From: Argyresthia goedartella
Lineage: Eukaryota; Arthropoda; Insecta; Lepidoptera; Argyresthiidae
Assembly: GCA_949825045.1 (NCBI GenBank)
Contig: OX463815.1
Coordinates: forward strand, 35,455,356-35,519,355
Reading direction: 5' to 3'
Length of the DNA: 64,000 bases
Shown here: positions 1 to 10,710 of the stretch, piece by piece
Position numbering within the stretch: position 1 is the first letter of the stretch
Layout of the letters: every line of letters begins with the position of its first letter
The notes under the pieces: model-generated
Told to the model about the DNA's origin: nothing
The model's input: the letters and a program-made list of their open reading frames with translations, nothing else
The model's database searches: none
Translations under genes and position numbers: made by a program

Positions 1-1738
1 CATACGGCACTGAATAGGAGCATAGACATATGAGAGAAAACTTACGAAGTCGATGTTTTTTGGCTTAGCCGCCCTCAATTTGTCTAGGATTTGTACAGAA
101 ATCGGTCGGATTCTACATAGCGAACTATCAAACTCACGCAAACTCATACACACACACACACGCACTCTTAACTATTGATTAATTTCAATTTAATGCCAAC
201 TTAATCCAATTTAATCGTATGTTAATGTAATTTAAATTAATGTAATTGTTAAATTATCAATGATTATTTTATTCCATAATTTTCCAATGTTATTTTAAGG
301 TTATTTTTCCTCCTACCAACTTTCTTATCGGGTTGTTTTGTAACTAATCAAATCAAATCAAAAATCATTTATTTCCATAGGATGTTGTTACATCACTTAG
401 ATCCGTCATTACATTTTTTTGGGTGAGTTCACTAACACAATGGCGGAATCTGTGGAGAAGAGCTCACCGAAGAAACTCCACAGTCGTCGCATCTTTTGCG
501 TTTCCTTTTTTAAATAAAATATTGTCAAATTACAAAATGAATGCTAATTATATATCGAAACAGCCTGTTACTCAAACAATCTATTCCCATGGTTTTTGCT
601 ATTTATACTATTTATTTTCTGTACTTGTATTTATAAGCTGTGGAACATCTAATAAATAAAAAATTTGAATTATGTTATGCTTAGTTTAACGCGACTGGTG
701 TTAAAACATGTCTGTTATATGGGGAAGCTTCTCTATTAGCACTATTATCGTACTGATATCTAATGAAACCTATTTGATCAGTGCAACTTTATTTCTCTTC
801 TCCTCACAAATCAGCTGATCGCTGGGCTTAAAATGTATGGGGATATCACAAATAAAATTGCTCTGATCGAATAGCTGTCACAGTTAACGTTGTTCAGAAT
901 GACGACCCTAACAACTCCCTAAAATTTGACTACACCTTTCTGTTACACCCTGTATAGTAAAGGCAAGGGATATTTTCCTTAAGTAAAATTGGTTGCCCAA
1001 TGTCTTCATTGGCCGAATGCTCAAGTGCCGTTTAAAGGTATCCGAGTGAGAGACGGTGACAGCATGACTCTGAGTGTCACTCAAACTTTGAGTTTTGGGT
1101 TGTGCATCCGGGCCCAAGTGCACTGCCTCCGCCGGCGCAGGTGGCGCCGTGGGCAGGTGCAAGTCACGCTCTGCGCACGCGCGAGTATAGTAAATATACG
1201 TAAGACGAGGTCAGGCTGTGGTGGCTGGTTTGGTTTGAGGCGCGTAAGCCTGAGGAGATGCTACTCTTAAACTTCAGTGTTATATTAATTATGGTTTAAC
1301 CACAGATGCAAAATAAACATTATGAGATGAAATGTTGGTATCTGAGTGCCAGTCTGTGTAATTGGAGCTTCCAAACGGAACGACACTTTTCATTCGGTTT
1401 TTATAGAATAAATAATTTGTTTGCTTGAATTTCTCGCTACACTCATGAACCATTTTAGCAATTGTCTTTGCATTGATCCCTTTTGTATCTTTTAGAAAGA
1501 AACTACTATTTATTCGTTATAATGTAATTTTAGATTCCTCATTCCCCCGATTCGGTACCCCTTTGTTAATGACAAGTGATTATGGTATACCGTTCATGTT
1601 CGAAATTCGCAAACGTTACAAGCACGAGCTTAACGCAGCTGCGCGCGCATCTGCTGAATGCAAGCACTGACCATGCGATGACTATGCATTGACCGACTAA
1701 CCCGACAGATTCGCTCAGCCCCATAAGGCCCGATAGAT
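1..1738. other. AT-rich stretch without a supported gene
   Basis: The interval has a short (CA)n run near 148-163 and many stop codons in all frames. A segment at about 1045-1110 resembles 19,895-19,960 on the same strand: both carry a GAGAGAC..ATGACT..TGAG sequence followed by GGTTGTGCATCCG. This suggests an old dispersed repeat. The longest open frames are under 95 codons, overlap on opposite strands and show no recognisable domain. I see no exon here. Confidence 0.5.
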
Positions 1739-1740
1739 GG

Positions 1741-1837
1741 ATCACGAGTTAGCACTAAACTCGAGTCAACTTTGAAATTTCATGCAAATTTTGGATGTAA
1801 TGTCAAAATTTACTCAATATTAGTGCTAACTCGCGAT
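1741..1837. repeat. short terminal-inverted-repeat element (MITE-like)
   Basis: The left end ATCACGAGTTAGCACTAA is mirrored at the right end, whose reverse complement reads ATCGCGAGTTAGCACTAA, with one mismatch in 18. The element is about 97 bp with an AT-rich centre and no coding capacity. This is the size and form of a very short non-autonomous DNA transposon. Target-site duplications were not clear. Confidence 0.55.
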
Positions 1838-2002
1838 GAGTGTTCGAGCATTTCGTAACTGAAACCCACATCAAAATCTTTGCAGTTACCAACAAATTAT
1901 GCAATATTATAGAGGAAGTTATATATATAATAATGATAATGATGATGATTTGTAATTATCAATTATGATAATGACTAAATATTATATTTTGTATTAGTTA
2001 AG

Positions 2003-2175
2003 CATAAGCAATTTTTAAAAAGAGATCTAAAAGTCAATCTGTGGGAGTTTCTACGCCCTTCTTCTCCCACAGTGGTCCAATGTAGAGAAGTGGCAAAAAA
2101 TGACGATTGCTAAGTATATGTAAATATCTACAGTAATAAAGACATTTGGAATTTGGAATTTGAATTTGGAATTTC
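2003..2175 (-). repeat. dispersed repeat family C, copy 1
   Basis: Read on the minus strand this copy has the family sequence CATTGGACCACTGTGGGAG, then a CTCCCACAGATTGA-like motif and TTTTTAGATCTCTTT. Other copies are at 18,715-18,915, 24,249-24,350 and 62,662-62,800. There is no coding capacity. The class (SINE, LINE tail or MITE) is not clear. Confidence 0.7.
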
Positions 2176-2238
2176 AAAGGCGTTTTCGGACACGGCGACT
2201 GGTTTATGAGGTCCCTGATTAGACAATTATGTCTTACC

Positions 2239-2304
2239 AGCGAACCTCCAGTACCGATATTCTGTTATTATTAAATAACAGAATAGCGGCACTGCAGGTT
2301 CGCT
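2239..2304. repeat. 66-nt imperfect hairpin
   Basis: Arms of 31 nt pair around a loop of about 4 nt. The left arm begins AGCGAACCTCCAGTACCGAT and the right arm's reverse complement begins AGCGAACCTGCAGTGCCGCT, with four mismatches over the arm. The size and imperfect pairing fit either a tiny palindromic MITE or a pre-miRNA-like transcript. Nothing in the sequence decides between them. Confidence 0.5.
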
Positions 2305-2769
2305 GAAATAAATGGCCTTTTTAATGTTGATTCGGACTTTAAAGATAAAGATAATTTACTGTTTGATGAAACAAGGTATCGAGTTATTTTCCAAACAGGA
2401 AATAATTAGTATCACTATGATCTGCCCTAAGTCAATCAAACATTGGTAAACAATCAAAGCTTTTTTTTCTTCAGAAAACTGACAATAATTAGATAAGTTT
2501 ATGCACACACAACTAAGATCGGCCTCATCATCCGGTTTTCGGCCAATCAAAGTGCTTTAAAAATCAGCCAACGGCGCATCTGTTCGGAAACACGTGAAGT
2601 CTGTGGGCTGCTTTAATACGTAATTCGAATTCGTTATTATATGGTCAGTCGGGTACTTACAGAATTGTTTTTACATTATTAACTAGACGACTGAGAAAGT
2701 ATTCACTTTTTTATTTAAAAACGTGACTCATCTACTTCACACAGGCGTTTTATTTCTGTACTAACTTGG

Positions 2770-3930
2770 CCAGGAAAGCGGTGCATCTGAGATAGTTAAC
2801 CATTCTAGTTTCCAGTCATTTTCAAATGATTGGGGGGCATAGCTCATCTGAGATAGATCCAGAAAATCAAGACCATGCATTCTGGCCATCAAATTCCAAA
2901 ATTTCAAATTTCAATATTTCTAAATTGTTGTTTCTTCCGATTCGCCAGCAAATTTCAAGTAAGCCGATCCTCTAAGATAGTTTCAGGAAAGAAAGCCTTC
3001 TTGTAAGAACACAAATAACCTAATGCGCGTTTTCGCGATCTGGGGGCAAGCCTATGAGACAGTTTCAGGAAAGCAAATGCCCTTAATTCTCTGGCCACAA
3101 TTACTGGCTGGCCGACGCCAATGACGAGCGGCGAGTCAATGAAATTGCTTTGGGGGTTGGCCTATCACCTTAGGCAGTTTCAGGATAGCAAAAGTAATTA
3201 GGTCCCGACTTTAGATACCTACTAAAGTCTTCAGCCTTGCTCATTCTCCTCGTTAGCCAGTGACTTGGTGGTTTCTCCCTATCAGCTAGTAGCACTTGCT
3301 TTTGGAAGAAAGCGCATTAAATTAGTTTCATTAAAGCAAAAGCCCTTACGTCTTGACAAAACAGCCGACGGCGGCGGCGGGCGGCAAATTAATAAAAATG
3401 CTTTGGGCGTTAACCCAATCCATCGCCTTAGGCAGTTTCAGGATACTAAAAGTAATTTCATTAGGTCTCGACCTTTAAGATCTACAAGAGATTCTTTGAC
3501 CTTGTTGATTCTTCTCACCAGCCAGTGATTTGGTGGTTTAGCCAGCCACGTGACAGCTAGTAGCACTTGCTTTTGGTGACAAGCCCATTACACAGTTTCA
3601 GGAAAGCAAAATCCCTTCCGGACACATACCGGCGGCGGCAGGCGGCGTGCAATAGACTTGCTCAGGAGGTGAAACCGCCTCAGACAGTTTCAGGAAAGCA
3701 AACCCTTAAACGTGCCCCATTCCCCGTTTTGTTTGTTATTGCGTCTAGACTCGGTGTTGAGACTTACTAAAATACTAATTGATTCCCCTCATCAGCCACT
3801 GATTCGGTGGTTTCCATTTGCTTTTGCAGGCAAGCCCATCAGACAGTTTCAGGAAAGCAAAAGCCCTTGCGTCTGGGCACAATACCGGCGGCGGCGGGCG
3901 GCGGGCGGCGCGTGTCAATAAACTTGCGAG
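2770..3930. repeat. degenerate tandem array, unit about 260 bp
   Basis: The motif CAGTTTCAGGAAAGCAAAAG or a close variant recurs at about 2970, 3058, 3173, 3320, 3430, 3592, 3684 and 3842. Two alternating unit types are visible. One carries GGCGGCGGCGGGCGGC and a following CAATAAA..TTGC segment. The other carries AGCCAGTGA.TTGGTGGTTT and CTAGTAGCACTTGCTTTTGG. Same-type units recur every 250-270 bp, giving about four copies. The first copies are more diverged than the last. Frames crossing the array are made by the repeat and are not genes. Confidence 0.75.
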
Positions 3931-4000
3931 CGGCCGCGCGCTACAAATAGCGGGCTGAGACGGCGCGTCGTGCTGTAGCGTTAGCAGCGCTCGTATCGAA
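3930..4000 (+). promoter_or_regulatory. candidate promoter, CpG-rich
   Basis: Immediately after the tandem array the sequence is strongly CpG-rich (GCGAGCGGCCGCGCGC), then has a TATA-like CTACAAATAGC at about 3941 followed by GCGCGTCGTGCTGTAGCG. An ATG follows at 4001. Very few places in this AT-rich window have this composition. The call is inference from base composition and layout only. Confidence 0.3.
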
Positions 4001-4111
4001 ATGGCGTTTTGGAATTTTTATAGATGGATGTTTGACGCGTTTGCAAAATCGACACTGTTTGAGCTTATTTATATGCTGTTCAAAAGGAGTCCCGAGTTAA
4101 ATATTAAATAA
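4001..4111 (+). CDS. possible 36-aa small ORF, unrecognised
   Basis: An ATG lies directly downstream of a CpG-rich promoter-like block, with a purine at -3 (CGAAATGG), a good insect start context. The predicted peptide is 36 residues, rich in aromatics (MAFWNFYRWMFDAFAK at its start), and ends in a basic stretch followed by TAA. I recognise no family and see no signal-peptide cleavage site. It could be a translated small ORF, an upstream ORF in a 5' UTR (for example of a distal vein transcript) or chance. The only support is start context, position and unusual composition. Confidence 0.2.
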   Translation: MAFWNFYRWMFDAFAKSTLFELIYMLFKRSPELNIK

Positions 4112-4428
4112 ATTAGTAAAACAATTGTGGGACCGTTTCCTAGGTTTTGTATTATCAGAAACGCGATTGGAGGAATTTCACTCGATTGATATAATTTTTG
4201 AAATGATCTATATTTACACTTTTCTTGATTTTCTGAAATATTTAGTAAGAATACGGACTTTAAAAATATTTATTTAAATGGGTTTTTAGAATACCCAAAT
4301 TACTGGTTATGGAAATTTTCATGGCTATTTTAGTTTTGTATTAATTTAAAACCCACTTTTTGAGAATTTTCCCTGATTTCGTCCCTCTAAGACGGACTAT
4401 ATATATCACCTTAAGTCGTTCCTTATCT

Positions 4429-4640
4429 TGGGTTCCTTACCCGAAGGGTGTCAAGCGGGACCGATTACTGAGTCTCCGCTGTCCGTCCGTCCGTCTGTCC
4501 GTCCGTCCGTCTGCCCGTCCGTCAGCGGGCTGTATCTCATGAGCCGTAATAGGTAGAGAGTGTAAATTTTCAAAAATCGTGAATTTCTTTTGCCGCTGTA
4601 CCAACAAACATTGTACAACAGAAGATTTTTTAAATTAAAG
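4429..4640 (+). repeat. dispersed repeat family A (CCGT-rich), partial copy
   Basis: The copy begins GGGTTCCTTACCCGAAGGGT, continues through CTCCGCTGTCCGTCCGTCC and CTGTATCTCATGAGCCGT, and ends in the TTTTGCCGCTGTACCAACAA segment. Comparison with the complete copies at 22,402 and 24,501 shows the same order. The 3' end is missing. Confidence 0.8.
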
Positions 4641-5542
4641 AGGGTCCCTCAGGGTACCAGGACGTGTTTTAATCTCTGCCCCTGCGAATTACCAAATAAT
4701 CTTGATTAAAATATCACGCATTTGCGTGGTAGCCATCGTGGTCGTCGGTGGCGCAAGTGGTTTGACTTCGGATCCGCAATATTTAGTGACTGTATCGAAA
4801 GCAAGGCCAGGCATATTCTTTGTTTTATTATTTTAGTCCTAAAGTTTTCTTTTACGATGGTAAGCAACCCTTCGTGTTAGTCAGAATCAAGCTCAACTGA
4901 TTTTATTATAATTATTGACAGAGCGTGCGAAGCGTCTCTGTTTCATGATTGGGCAAAAATACTTTCGTATGTCCGGATGTGTGTCCGAATGTTCGCCTCT
5001 ACAGGCCGCATTTCTCAACTGATTCTCGTGTATTTTTGTGAGAAGGTTAGATAATTAAATATATATTTCGTCGATTCTGTTTTTGGGATTTTTTCAAAAT
5101 ATCAGAGACATGGGGTATTAAAATGTAAAAAAAAACCGCTACAGCCCAAACGGCTTGACGGATTTCAACAAATGATGTGTCGTTGGGATTGTGAAGACCG
5201 TAGGAGTAACATAGCATAGGTTAATAAATAATAATAAATAAAAATAATAGATTGGATTTAAGATCGCAAAATGTAGTTAACAAAGTTATTGGCGCAGCTA
5301 CTTTCATACTTCATGCACGTAGGCAGGTGCATTCATAAGTTTGTGTGTGGGATTGAAAGCAAATGCAGTCGAATTATTTGTTTTTATAATAATTCCACTT
5401 GTTCATCCGATAAACTTCAAGAGTTGTGAGGGAGTGGAAAATCATAAAAAAACGCAAATTTCCTGCATCGGTCGAGAAGTTTACAGATCACAGAGCCACT
5501 AGTGTATATAGATATTTTGTCGCGTTGTTTAAAGTCGATTTT
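4641..5542. other. intergenic or intronic stretch, repeat-derived in part
   Basis: No exon is visible. Around 5360-5410 the phrase TTTTTATAATAATTCCACTTGTT recurs near 21,915-21,940, so part of this is dispersed repeat. The remainder is AT-rich with frequent stops. Confidence 0.4.
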
Positions 5543-5835
5543 TAGGGTTCAGTACCCGAAGGGTGCGAAACGGAACCCTAATACATAGCCTCCGCTGTCC
5601 GTCCGCCTGTCTGCCCGTCAGCGGCAGAGTTAGCACGTAGTTGGCAGAGAGTTGAAATTTTCACATGATATTGTATTTCTGATGCCGCCATAACAAATAA
5701 TGTACCTATACTACATGCAATTTCAAAAATGAAATGTATTAACAAAAAACGTTTTTATTCAGTTTTTTTCTTGTATGAAGGTAGGGAACCATTGTGTATG
5801 TGTGTAGTCCGACTCGCACTTGACCGATTTTTGTG
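5543..5835 (+). repeat. dispersed repeat family A, nearly complete copy
   Basis: It starts TAGGGTTCAGTACCCGAAGG and has the CTCCGCTGTCCGTCCG and GTTGAAATTTTCACA segments. It ends at the family's 3' signature GTCCGACTCGCACTTGACCG. Family order matches the copies at 22,402 and 24,501. Confidence 0.8.
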
Positions 5836-5924
5836 TTAAGCGGTTACTGTATCGAAATAGTATTTGTAGGTTAATGTTACCTTTATATGCCGTGCCATCC
5901 ATAATTGAGTATGGCTAAAAGTCC

Positions 5925-5970
5925 CAAATCTGTCTCTGCCACGGGGTATGGGAAAAATCGTGACCCTTTT
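5925..5970 (+). repeat. dispersed repeat family B fragment
   Basis: The motif CTCTGCCACGGGGTATGGGA then AAATCGTGACCC is a variant of a short repeat also at 7858-7910 (+), 20,695-20,750 (-), 21,333-21,385 (-), 25,505-25,570 (+) and 28,372-28,400 (-). It is non-coding and unclassified. Confidence 0.55.
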
Positions 5971-6155
5971 TTTACAAACACAAATATATAAATTTGTATA
6001 TATAATATTGTTAATCAACAAGCAACACCAACACACCTGCGCGGCCGCACACAAAGCTCCTCTGCCAACGGTACCCAGCTTTTTTCTTTTTTCCCACAGC
6101 GGCGCTCTCATTGGAATTGAGACATTACATGCTTTCACACAAACGTGCGTTAAGA

Positions 6156-6242
6156 GGTGCAGGGTGTCCTGTTACAGGCACTTACAGCTGAAAACATCTC
6201 CTGGGGCATTGTGATCATTATACCACTGCATGGCGTCATCAG
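6156..6242 (+). repeat. dispersed repeat family H, copy 1
   Basis: The sequence from GGTGCAGGGTGTCCTGTT through CATTATACCACTG.ATGGCGTC recurs at 7610-7697 with about 85% identity. A weaker third match is at 6422-6470 (CTGATGAAAACATCCTATGG). No coding potential. Confidence 0.6.
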
Positions 6243-7364
6243 CACATTATGTGATCGACGTTCAGTTGTTTTTCGAAACAGAATATTCCAGATTTGAATT
6301 ATGACTTGCAGGATTTAAAAAATACGGTTTTAAAAAGGATTGTTTTTTCGAGATAGAATATTCCATATTTGAATTATGAGTTGGAGTTAGCTCTTAAGAT
6401 AGCATAATATGTTGTTAGACAGACACTTATAGCTGATGAAAACATCCTATGGAGGATTGTGAGTTACATAACTTAACACGATAATATGGAATCTCGTGTT
6501 AGATATAAGCTGGCCTTTGCACACTCTTATGTTATAGGTTTACTAAATTTGTTAATTGCAGTACAATAAAGAATGTATGAATTATAAATCTAAACGTTAA
6601 AGTGGCGAATTTCAATAACAAATATAGCGTCTTCACCTTTCTCATACCGTGTTGCAAAGGCACAGCTGCGCGCACATTTAGCCAGATTATTAAGAGGTTA
6701 AATAAAGTAAGTACCATTTGGCAGTGCGTTAAAGTAAAAATTTTCGATAGGAAAGTCAGAGTAACCCTTTTTTTTATTTTTTAGTCGGGTGGTTAATGTT
6801 AAAAAAAAACTTTATAAAGGTTTACATTATCAACTTAAGGCTATGCTTTAACTTCGTTTTAAGTATAGCAATACCTGTACCAGGAAGCTCCGCTCTTCCA
6901 CGCTTGACAGTACTTGTAATCAGCATCCCAATCAATCGATTCAAAATATAGTGCCAAAACAAAAGTAAAAGGAATCAACGGAAAAACAAAAACAAAAAAA
7001 AAATACTATAATCAGAGCCGGCGTATGTGTGTATGCGAGGGTGTGTGTGTTTGTGTATCTGTGTGACTGTGATTTTAATTCCAAAAAGAAACACTATTTA
7101 ATATATTTAAATAAACTTTCTACCTCTTCATAGTTTTTTCTTTCTTACGAATGGCCAGTGTCCAAAAAAGAGGTAAGTGGTACCTACGTGGCACGTACTT
7201 CAGGTACTCAACTCACCAAGTGTTAAGGCAGAAAATCTATCTGATCAATTATTTTTTTCCTACACTCTAAACATGTTTTTGCATATCATATATATGTCAT
7301 ATATACATATCAACTTTCCTGTTTATGTTATTGTAGAAATATGCAGATTGATTCGCCATTTGAC
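6243..7364. other. AT-rich stretch without a supported gene
   Basis: It contains a (GT)n-rich segment at about 7024-7065 and a third degenerate family H match at 6422-6470. Open frames are short and mutually overlapping. I see no exon or RNA gene. Confidence 0.45.
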
Positions 7365-7535
7365 ATATACATTGCTTTTGGCCCCACACTAAGATACCCT
7401 GTGTCATGGGAACAAGAAACCGCGACTTCACACACATATAAATATCCAAGACCAGTTTTTTTCCCCTCTCCAACCATGATTCGAAGCCGGGATCTCTCGG
7501 AGGCAGAGCTTCGACCCGCAACGCCACAATGATCG
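7365..7535 (-). mobile_element. tRNA-headed SINE, family 1, minus copy
   Basis: On the minus strand a pol III-like head lies at about 7535-7460, with an A-box-like TGTGGCGTTGCGGGT and a B-box-like GGCTTCGAATCA. It is followed by the tail CTTGGATATTTATATGTGTG and CACAGGGTATCTTAGTGTGG. The same head-tail order occurs on the plus strand at 8221-8405. It is non-coding. Confidence 0.75.
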
Positions 7536-7609
7536 TCTTAACATCTAATCTAACTCAATATAAGTGCTCATTATTATCTATATAAATAGATTTTATATTT
7601 GAGTTACGA

Positions 7610-7697
7610 GGTGCAGAGTGTCCTGTTTCATGCACTTACAGCTAAAACATCCGCTGGGGTATTGTGTTCATTATACCACTGGATGGCGTCATCACAC
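7610..7697 (+). repeat. dispersed repeat family H, copy 2
   Basis: Direct repeat of 6156-6242, sharing CACTTACAGCT.AAACATC and CATTATACCACTGGATGGCG. The two copies lie about 1.45 kb apart in the same orientation. Confidence 0.6.
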
Positions 7698-7857
7698 GAG
7701 AGGTTGTATATTTCGCGATGCTTTTTCAGTGGCGATTTTTCGGTTATCAGTGTAAAAATATTGAATTCAAGCGACACATAAACTTCGTGAGGTATCCTTA
7801 TCTCCGTAGCTGCGTCGATGGACTAGTCCTATGTCAAGCGAAAAAACTGGAAAAGAT

Positions 7858-7920
7858 GGCACAAGTGTGCCTCTGCCACCTCGTATGGGAAAAGGCGTCA
7901 CGGTATGTTTGTATTGCTGT
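7858..7920 (+). repeat. dispersed repeat family B copy
   Basis: It contains GCCTCTGCCACCTCGTATGG then GAAAAGGCGTCACGGTATGT, closely matching 25,505-25,570. Non-coding. Confidence 0.6.
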
Positions 7921-8029
7921 CATTTCTACAGCGAGTTGGTGGAGATATTAGAAAAAAGCGGTCAAGAGCGGATTGGTCTCGCACACGAAGGGTTCCGTAA
8001 CATCGTAGAAGCCAAAAAAAAAACAAAAA

Positions 8030-8118
8030 AAAATGTCTGGAATAGGTTTCGAACCTAGCAACACCCCTACCCTACAGCTAGCGCATCTGAACTCTAACCA
8101 AATGCGCCAACGAAACGA
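8030..8118 (-). repeat. tRNA-like SINE head, minus strand
   Basis: On the minus strand an A-box-like TTGGCGCATTTGGTTAGAG and a B-box GGTTCGAAACC are spaced as in a tRNA. The stems do not form a convincing cloverleaf and an A-rich tract follows. This is best read as a tRNA-derived SINE head and not a functional tRNA gene. Confidence 0.5.
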
Positions 8119-8220
8119 TTTATAGACGATGCGAAATTATCGACTATATTTGAATGACGATGATTTGGTAGTTTATAGAGGCAGGGATATTGAAATCTTG
8201 TATGGGGACCGCCTTTTAAA

Positions 8221-8405
8221 TCGAAGACCTCTGTGGCGCAGCGGTTGTGGCTCTGCCTTCCATGCGAGAGGTCCCGGATTCGATCCCCGTCTGGGGGTAA
8301 AAAAAAAAAACCCAAGTCTTGGATATTTATATGTGTATGACGTCGCTGTTTCTGTTTCCCACGACACAGGGTACCCTAGCGTGGGGCCAGAAACAATGTA
8401 TGTGC
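8221..8405 (+). mobile_element. tRNA-headed SINE, family 1, plus copy
   Basis: The head has an A-box-like TGTGGCGCAGCGGTTGTGG and a B-box GGATTCGATCCCC. It is followed by an A-rich linker and the tail CTTGGATATTTATATGTGTA then CACAGGGTACCCTAGCGTGG. It is the best-preserved copy of this family here. Tail-only relatives are at about 27,685 and 34,300. Confidence 0.8.
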
Positions 8406-8436
8406 CTGTATGTAAATGTAAAAAAAAACTCGTTTA

Positions 8437-8605
8437 GTTTTATTACTTGCTGAAGCGGCAACAGCACACATACATTATGTGAAAATTTAAACTTTACAGA
8501 TCATCAGATGGAGCCCGGTGACGGAAAGACAGACAGACTAGACGGACAGCGGAGGCTTAGTAATAGGGTCCCTTTAGGCACCCTTCGGGTACAGAACCCT
8601 TACAA
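8437..8605 (-). repeat. dispersed repeat family A, minus 5' fragment
   Basis: On the minus strand it runs from AGGGTTCTGTACCCGAAGGG through CCTCCGCTGTCCGTC to the GCCGCTTCAGCAAGTAATAA-like end. The 3' end of the family is missing. Confidence 0.75.
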
Positions 8606-8959
8606 CCCACTCAATTTCCCATTTAAAAGTGTTGTGAAAACCAACTTTAAGATTCAGTTGACCAAACATCTCCATCAAAACCGTCATTTGGAGCTGCTTT
8701 TCATTGAGGTGCTTACTCACCGACCGCGACTTAACGTTGAAATACCTGTCAGCGTCTCCCCGTATGTAGAATTATTTATACACTTTTTACACTGATAACC
8801 GCAACGCTGCGTTTCGCAACCGAAATACCTCGAGGCGACCGAAAAATAAGCGCGAGTTTTAAAAATAAACGCCAGCTAGCGCTCGCTTACGCTTATAAGA
8901 GAACAACAAAAAAACATTAGGTACCATTATGTATAATTTCTTACTTAATAATAATATAT
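8606..8959. other. no gene seen
   Basis: The stretch has an unusually CpG-rich patch at about 8800-8885 (AACGCTGCGTTTCGCAACCG; GCTAGCGCTCGCTTACGC) but no convincing exon, promoter or repeat match. Confidence 0.35.
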
Positions 8960-9215
8960 AATACCTTGGCCACTATTTACACACATTGATCTAGCCCCAA
9001 ACTAGGATTCCCTGTATCTTGGGTACTAGACAACGATACATATACTTATACAGATAAATATTATACTTAGATAGATAAATAACCATGACTAGGGTACAAG
9101 CATCTGTTCTCATCAAACAAATATTTGCCCCCACCGGGACTCGAACCCGGGACCCTTGGCTTCGTAGGCAGGGTCACTGCCGACTCGGCCATTCGGGTCG
9201 TCGATAGCCGATAAT
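8960..9215 (-). mobile_element. tRNA-headed SINE, family 2
   Basis: On the minus strand the head has the A-box TGGCCGAGTCGG and the B-box GGGTTCGAGTCCC, with a good T-arm (CCGGG/CCCGG). The anticodon region gives an oversized loop and the acceptor arms pair poorly, so it is not a working tRNA. The downstream tail ATACAGGGAATCCTAGTTTG then GGGCTAGATCAATGTGTGT is recognisably related to the tail of SINE family 1 although the head differs. Confidence 0.75.
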
Positions 9216-10439
9216 CCATTCTGTTTCCCATATTTTATCATGGTATGAATGAAACTGCAGAGGTCGCGCTCTCGCCCTTTTTTTAGCAAATACATCCAAC
9301 ACAATCTACCGAACTAGAATTAGGTTCTTCTCCGGTTGCCAAAGGTTTTATTTACAAATTCCTTGTTTATTTAATGCCTGAGGTTTCGGGCCTAAAATTG
9401 TATTTTTTACTAACTCAGCATAAAAACTGAAAACATTTTACACAAATGCCGCTACATTTTCGCAGTAAAAATGTCCTATTCGAGTTATTATTAGTACGAA
9501 GCGAGTGACAGTATTTTTATGAGAGCTCGTTCAATGTTGTTTACTACATAATTATTGCAATTATGAACTCGTAATTCGTAATGATCGTAAGTATTTAAGA
9601 TTTTGGTGCAGCAATAACATTTGCATAATTTTAATGTAATCAAAATGTTATGATTCTACATGAGTGATGATGACTGATGATGTGATGATTCAGGAGAAAA
9701 TAAAGTGGTTTTAGTGGAGTGGAGTGGAGTTTAAATTTGGTATTTTAGAAGTATACCTTATTGACGCAGTTTGCAGGTTTCAGAAAGTTCGTTAGGTTCC
9801 TGACCCCTCACAAATTAAGTTTTATGACCAAGTTCAAACCGTAAACTAGGATAACCGTCCGACGTCGAAACGGCGTAACTCAAACTTTCGACTTTTCACT
9901 ATCTTCTGCCAGTATCTACCGTCTATTTACGTTAGAAATATCTGCATCCCTTTCATTCACGAGACAAAAATAATTTTCAGTCGTCGCGCGCTCGAGCCGT
10001 TTGTGATTTATGCGACTGGCGGCGGATGAGTAAGAAACTAGACTTTTTTCTTAGTTTTTTTTACATCTAATGCCATAATATATACTTTTTGTGTCGGGAA
10101 ATTTAAGCTATAATTTCTTCTTAAACTGTTGCCAAGATATGTTTGCTTCTGATTAAATTAGTCTACATGTTAAGGAAAAAGTTGGCCAATTATCATGAAC
10201 TATTGAATGTAATGCTGCTGCGTCTCTTAATAAATTCAGTAGTGTTATAAAAATCAGCTTTGATCCCAGTTGATTTATCATTCCAAGCACATCCTTTCAG
10301 GAACGCAGAGATTTCATGCAAATCGTGATATCTAGAAATCGGAATCTATCCAGTACCACATACCGCTCCAAAAATCTAAGTCCCCGTGACCAAACAAAGG
10401 CTTGCGCTTGACGTTTGATTTGCAAAAAAGCCGCGTTTT
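9216..10439. other. AT-rich stretch without a supported gene
   Basis: It contains a short (GTGGA)n run at 9714-9729 and nothing else that I can classify. There is no frame with sustained coding character. Confidence 0.45.
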
Positions 10440-10710
10440 ATAAAAAAAAGCCGCACTCGTCCTCACCATTTCCAATATGGAGCTCGGTTGTACGCAACCC
10501 GTTCCCGGAGCGGCGCCTTAGCGGCTGAACAAAGAGAGGCAAGGTATTTATGTAAATTGTAGAATCCGAAATATGCCGCGTCCCGCTCGGCGGAGGCGCA
10601 AAAACAATGGGCCGTAGACGGAAAAAAACGTGGGAGCGATCGGCGAAAGTTCAACTTTTTTCGGCCAATACACTGCGAAAACGGCGGTGTTTTTTATGAA
10701 TTTGCAGGGG
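10440..10710. other. CpG-rich single-copy block
   Basis: The block is rich in CpG (CCCGTTCCCGGAGCGGCGCC; CCGCGTCCCGCTCGGCGGAG) in otherwise AT-rich DNA and matches no repeat family in the window. It might be a regulatory element. No TATA box or initiator stands out and the frames crossing it are short. Confidence 0.3.

Noticed and set aside
3265..3921. Overlapping plus-strand ORFs of 67-87 codons
   Set aside because: They are products of the ~260-bp GC-rich tandem units; the frames shift between units and have no domain.
4480..4525. Regular CCGTCCGT repeats here and at 12,842, 22,455 and 24,545 as a CRISPR-like or satellite array
   Set aside because: They are simple tetranucleotide runs at a fixed place inside repeat family A, with no spacers.
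8221..8295. Functional tRNA gene on the plus strand
   Set aside because: It has the same A/B-box layout but no cloverleaf, and it is followed by an A-rich linker and the SINE 1 tail.
9125..9206. Functional tRNA gene on the minus strand
   Set aside because: A and B boxes and a T-arm are good, but the anticodon loop is far too long, the acceptor arms pair poorly and a SINE tail follows.
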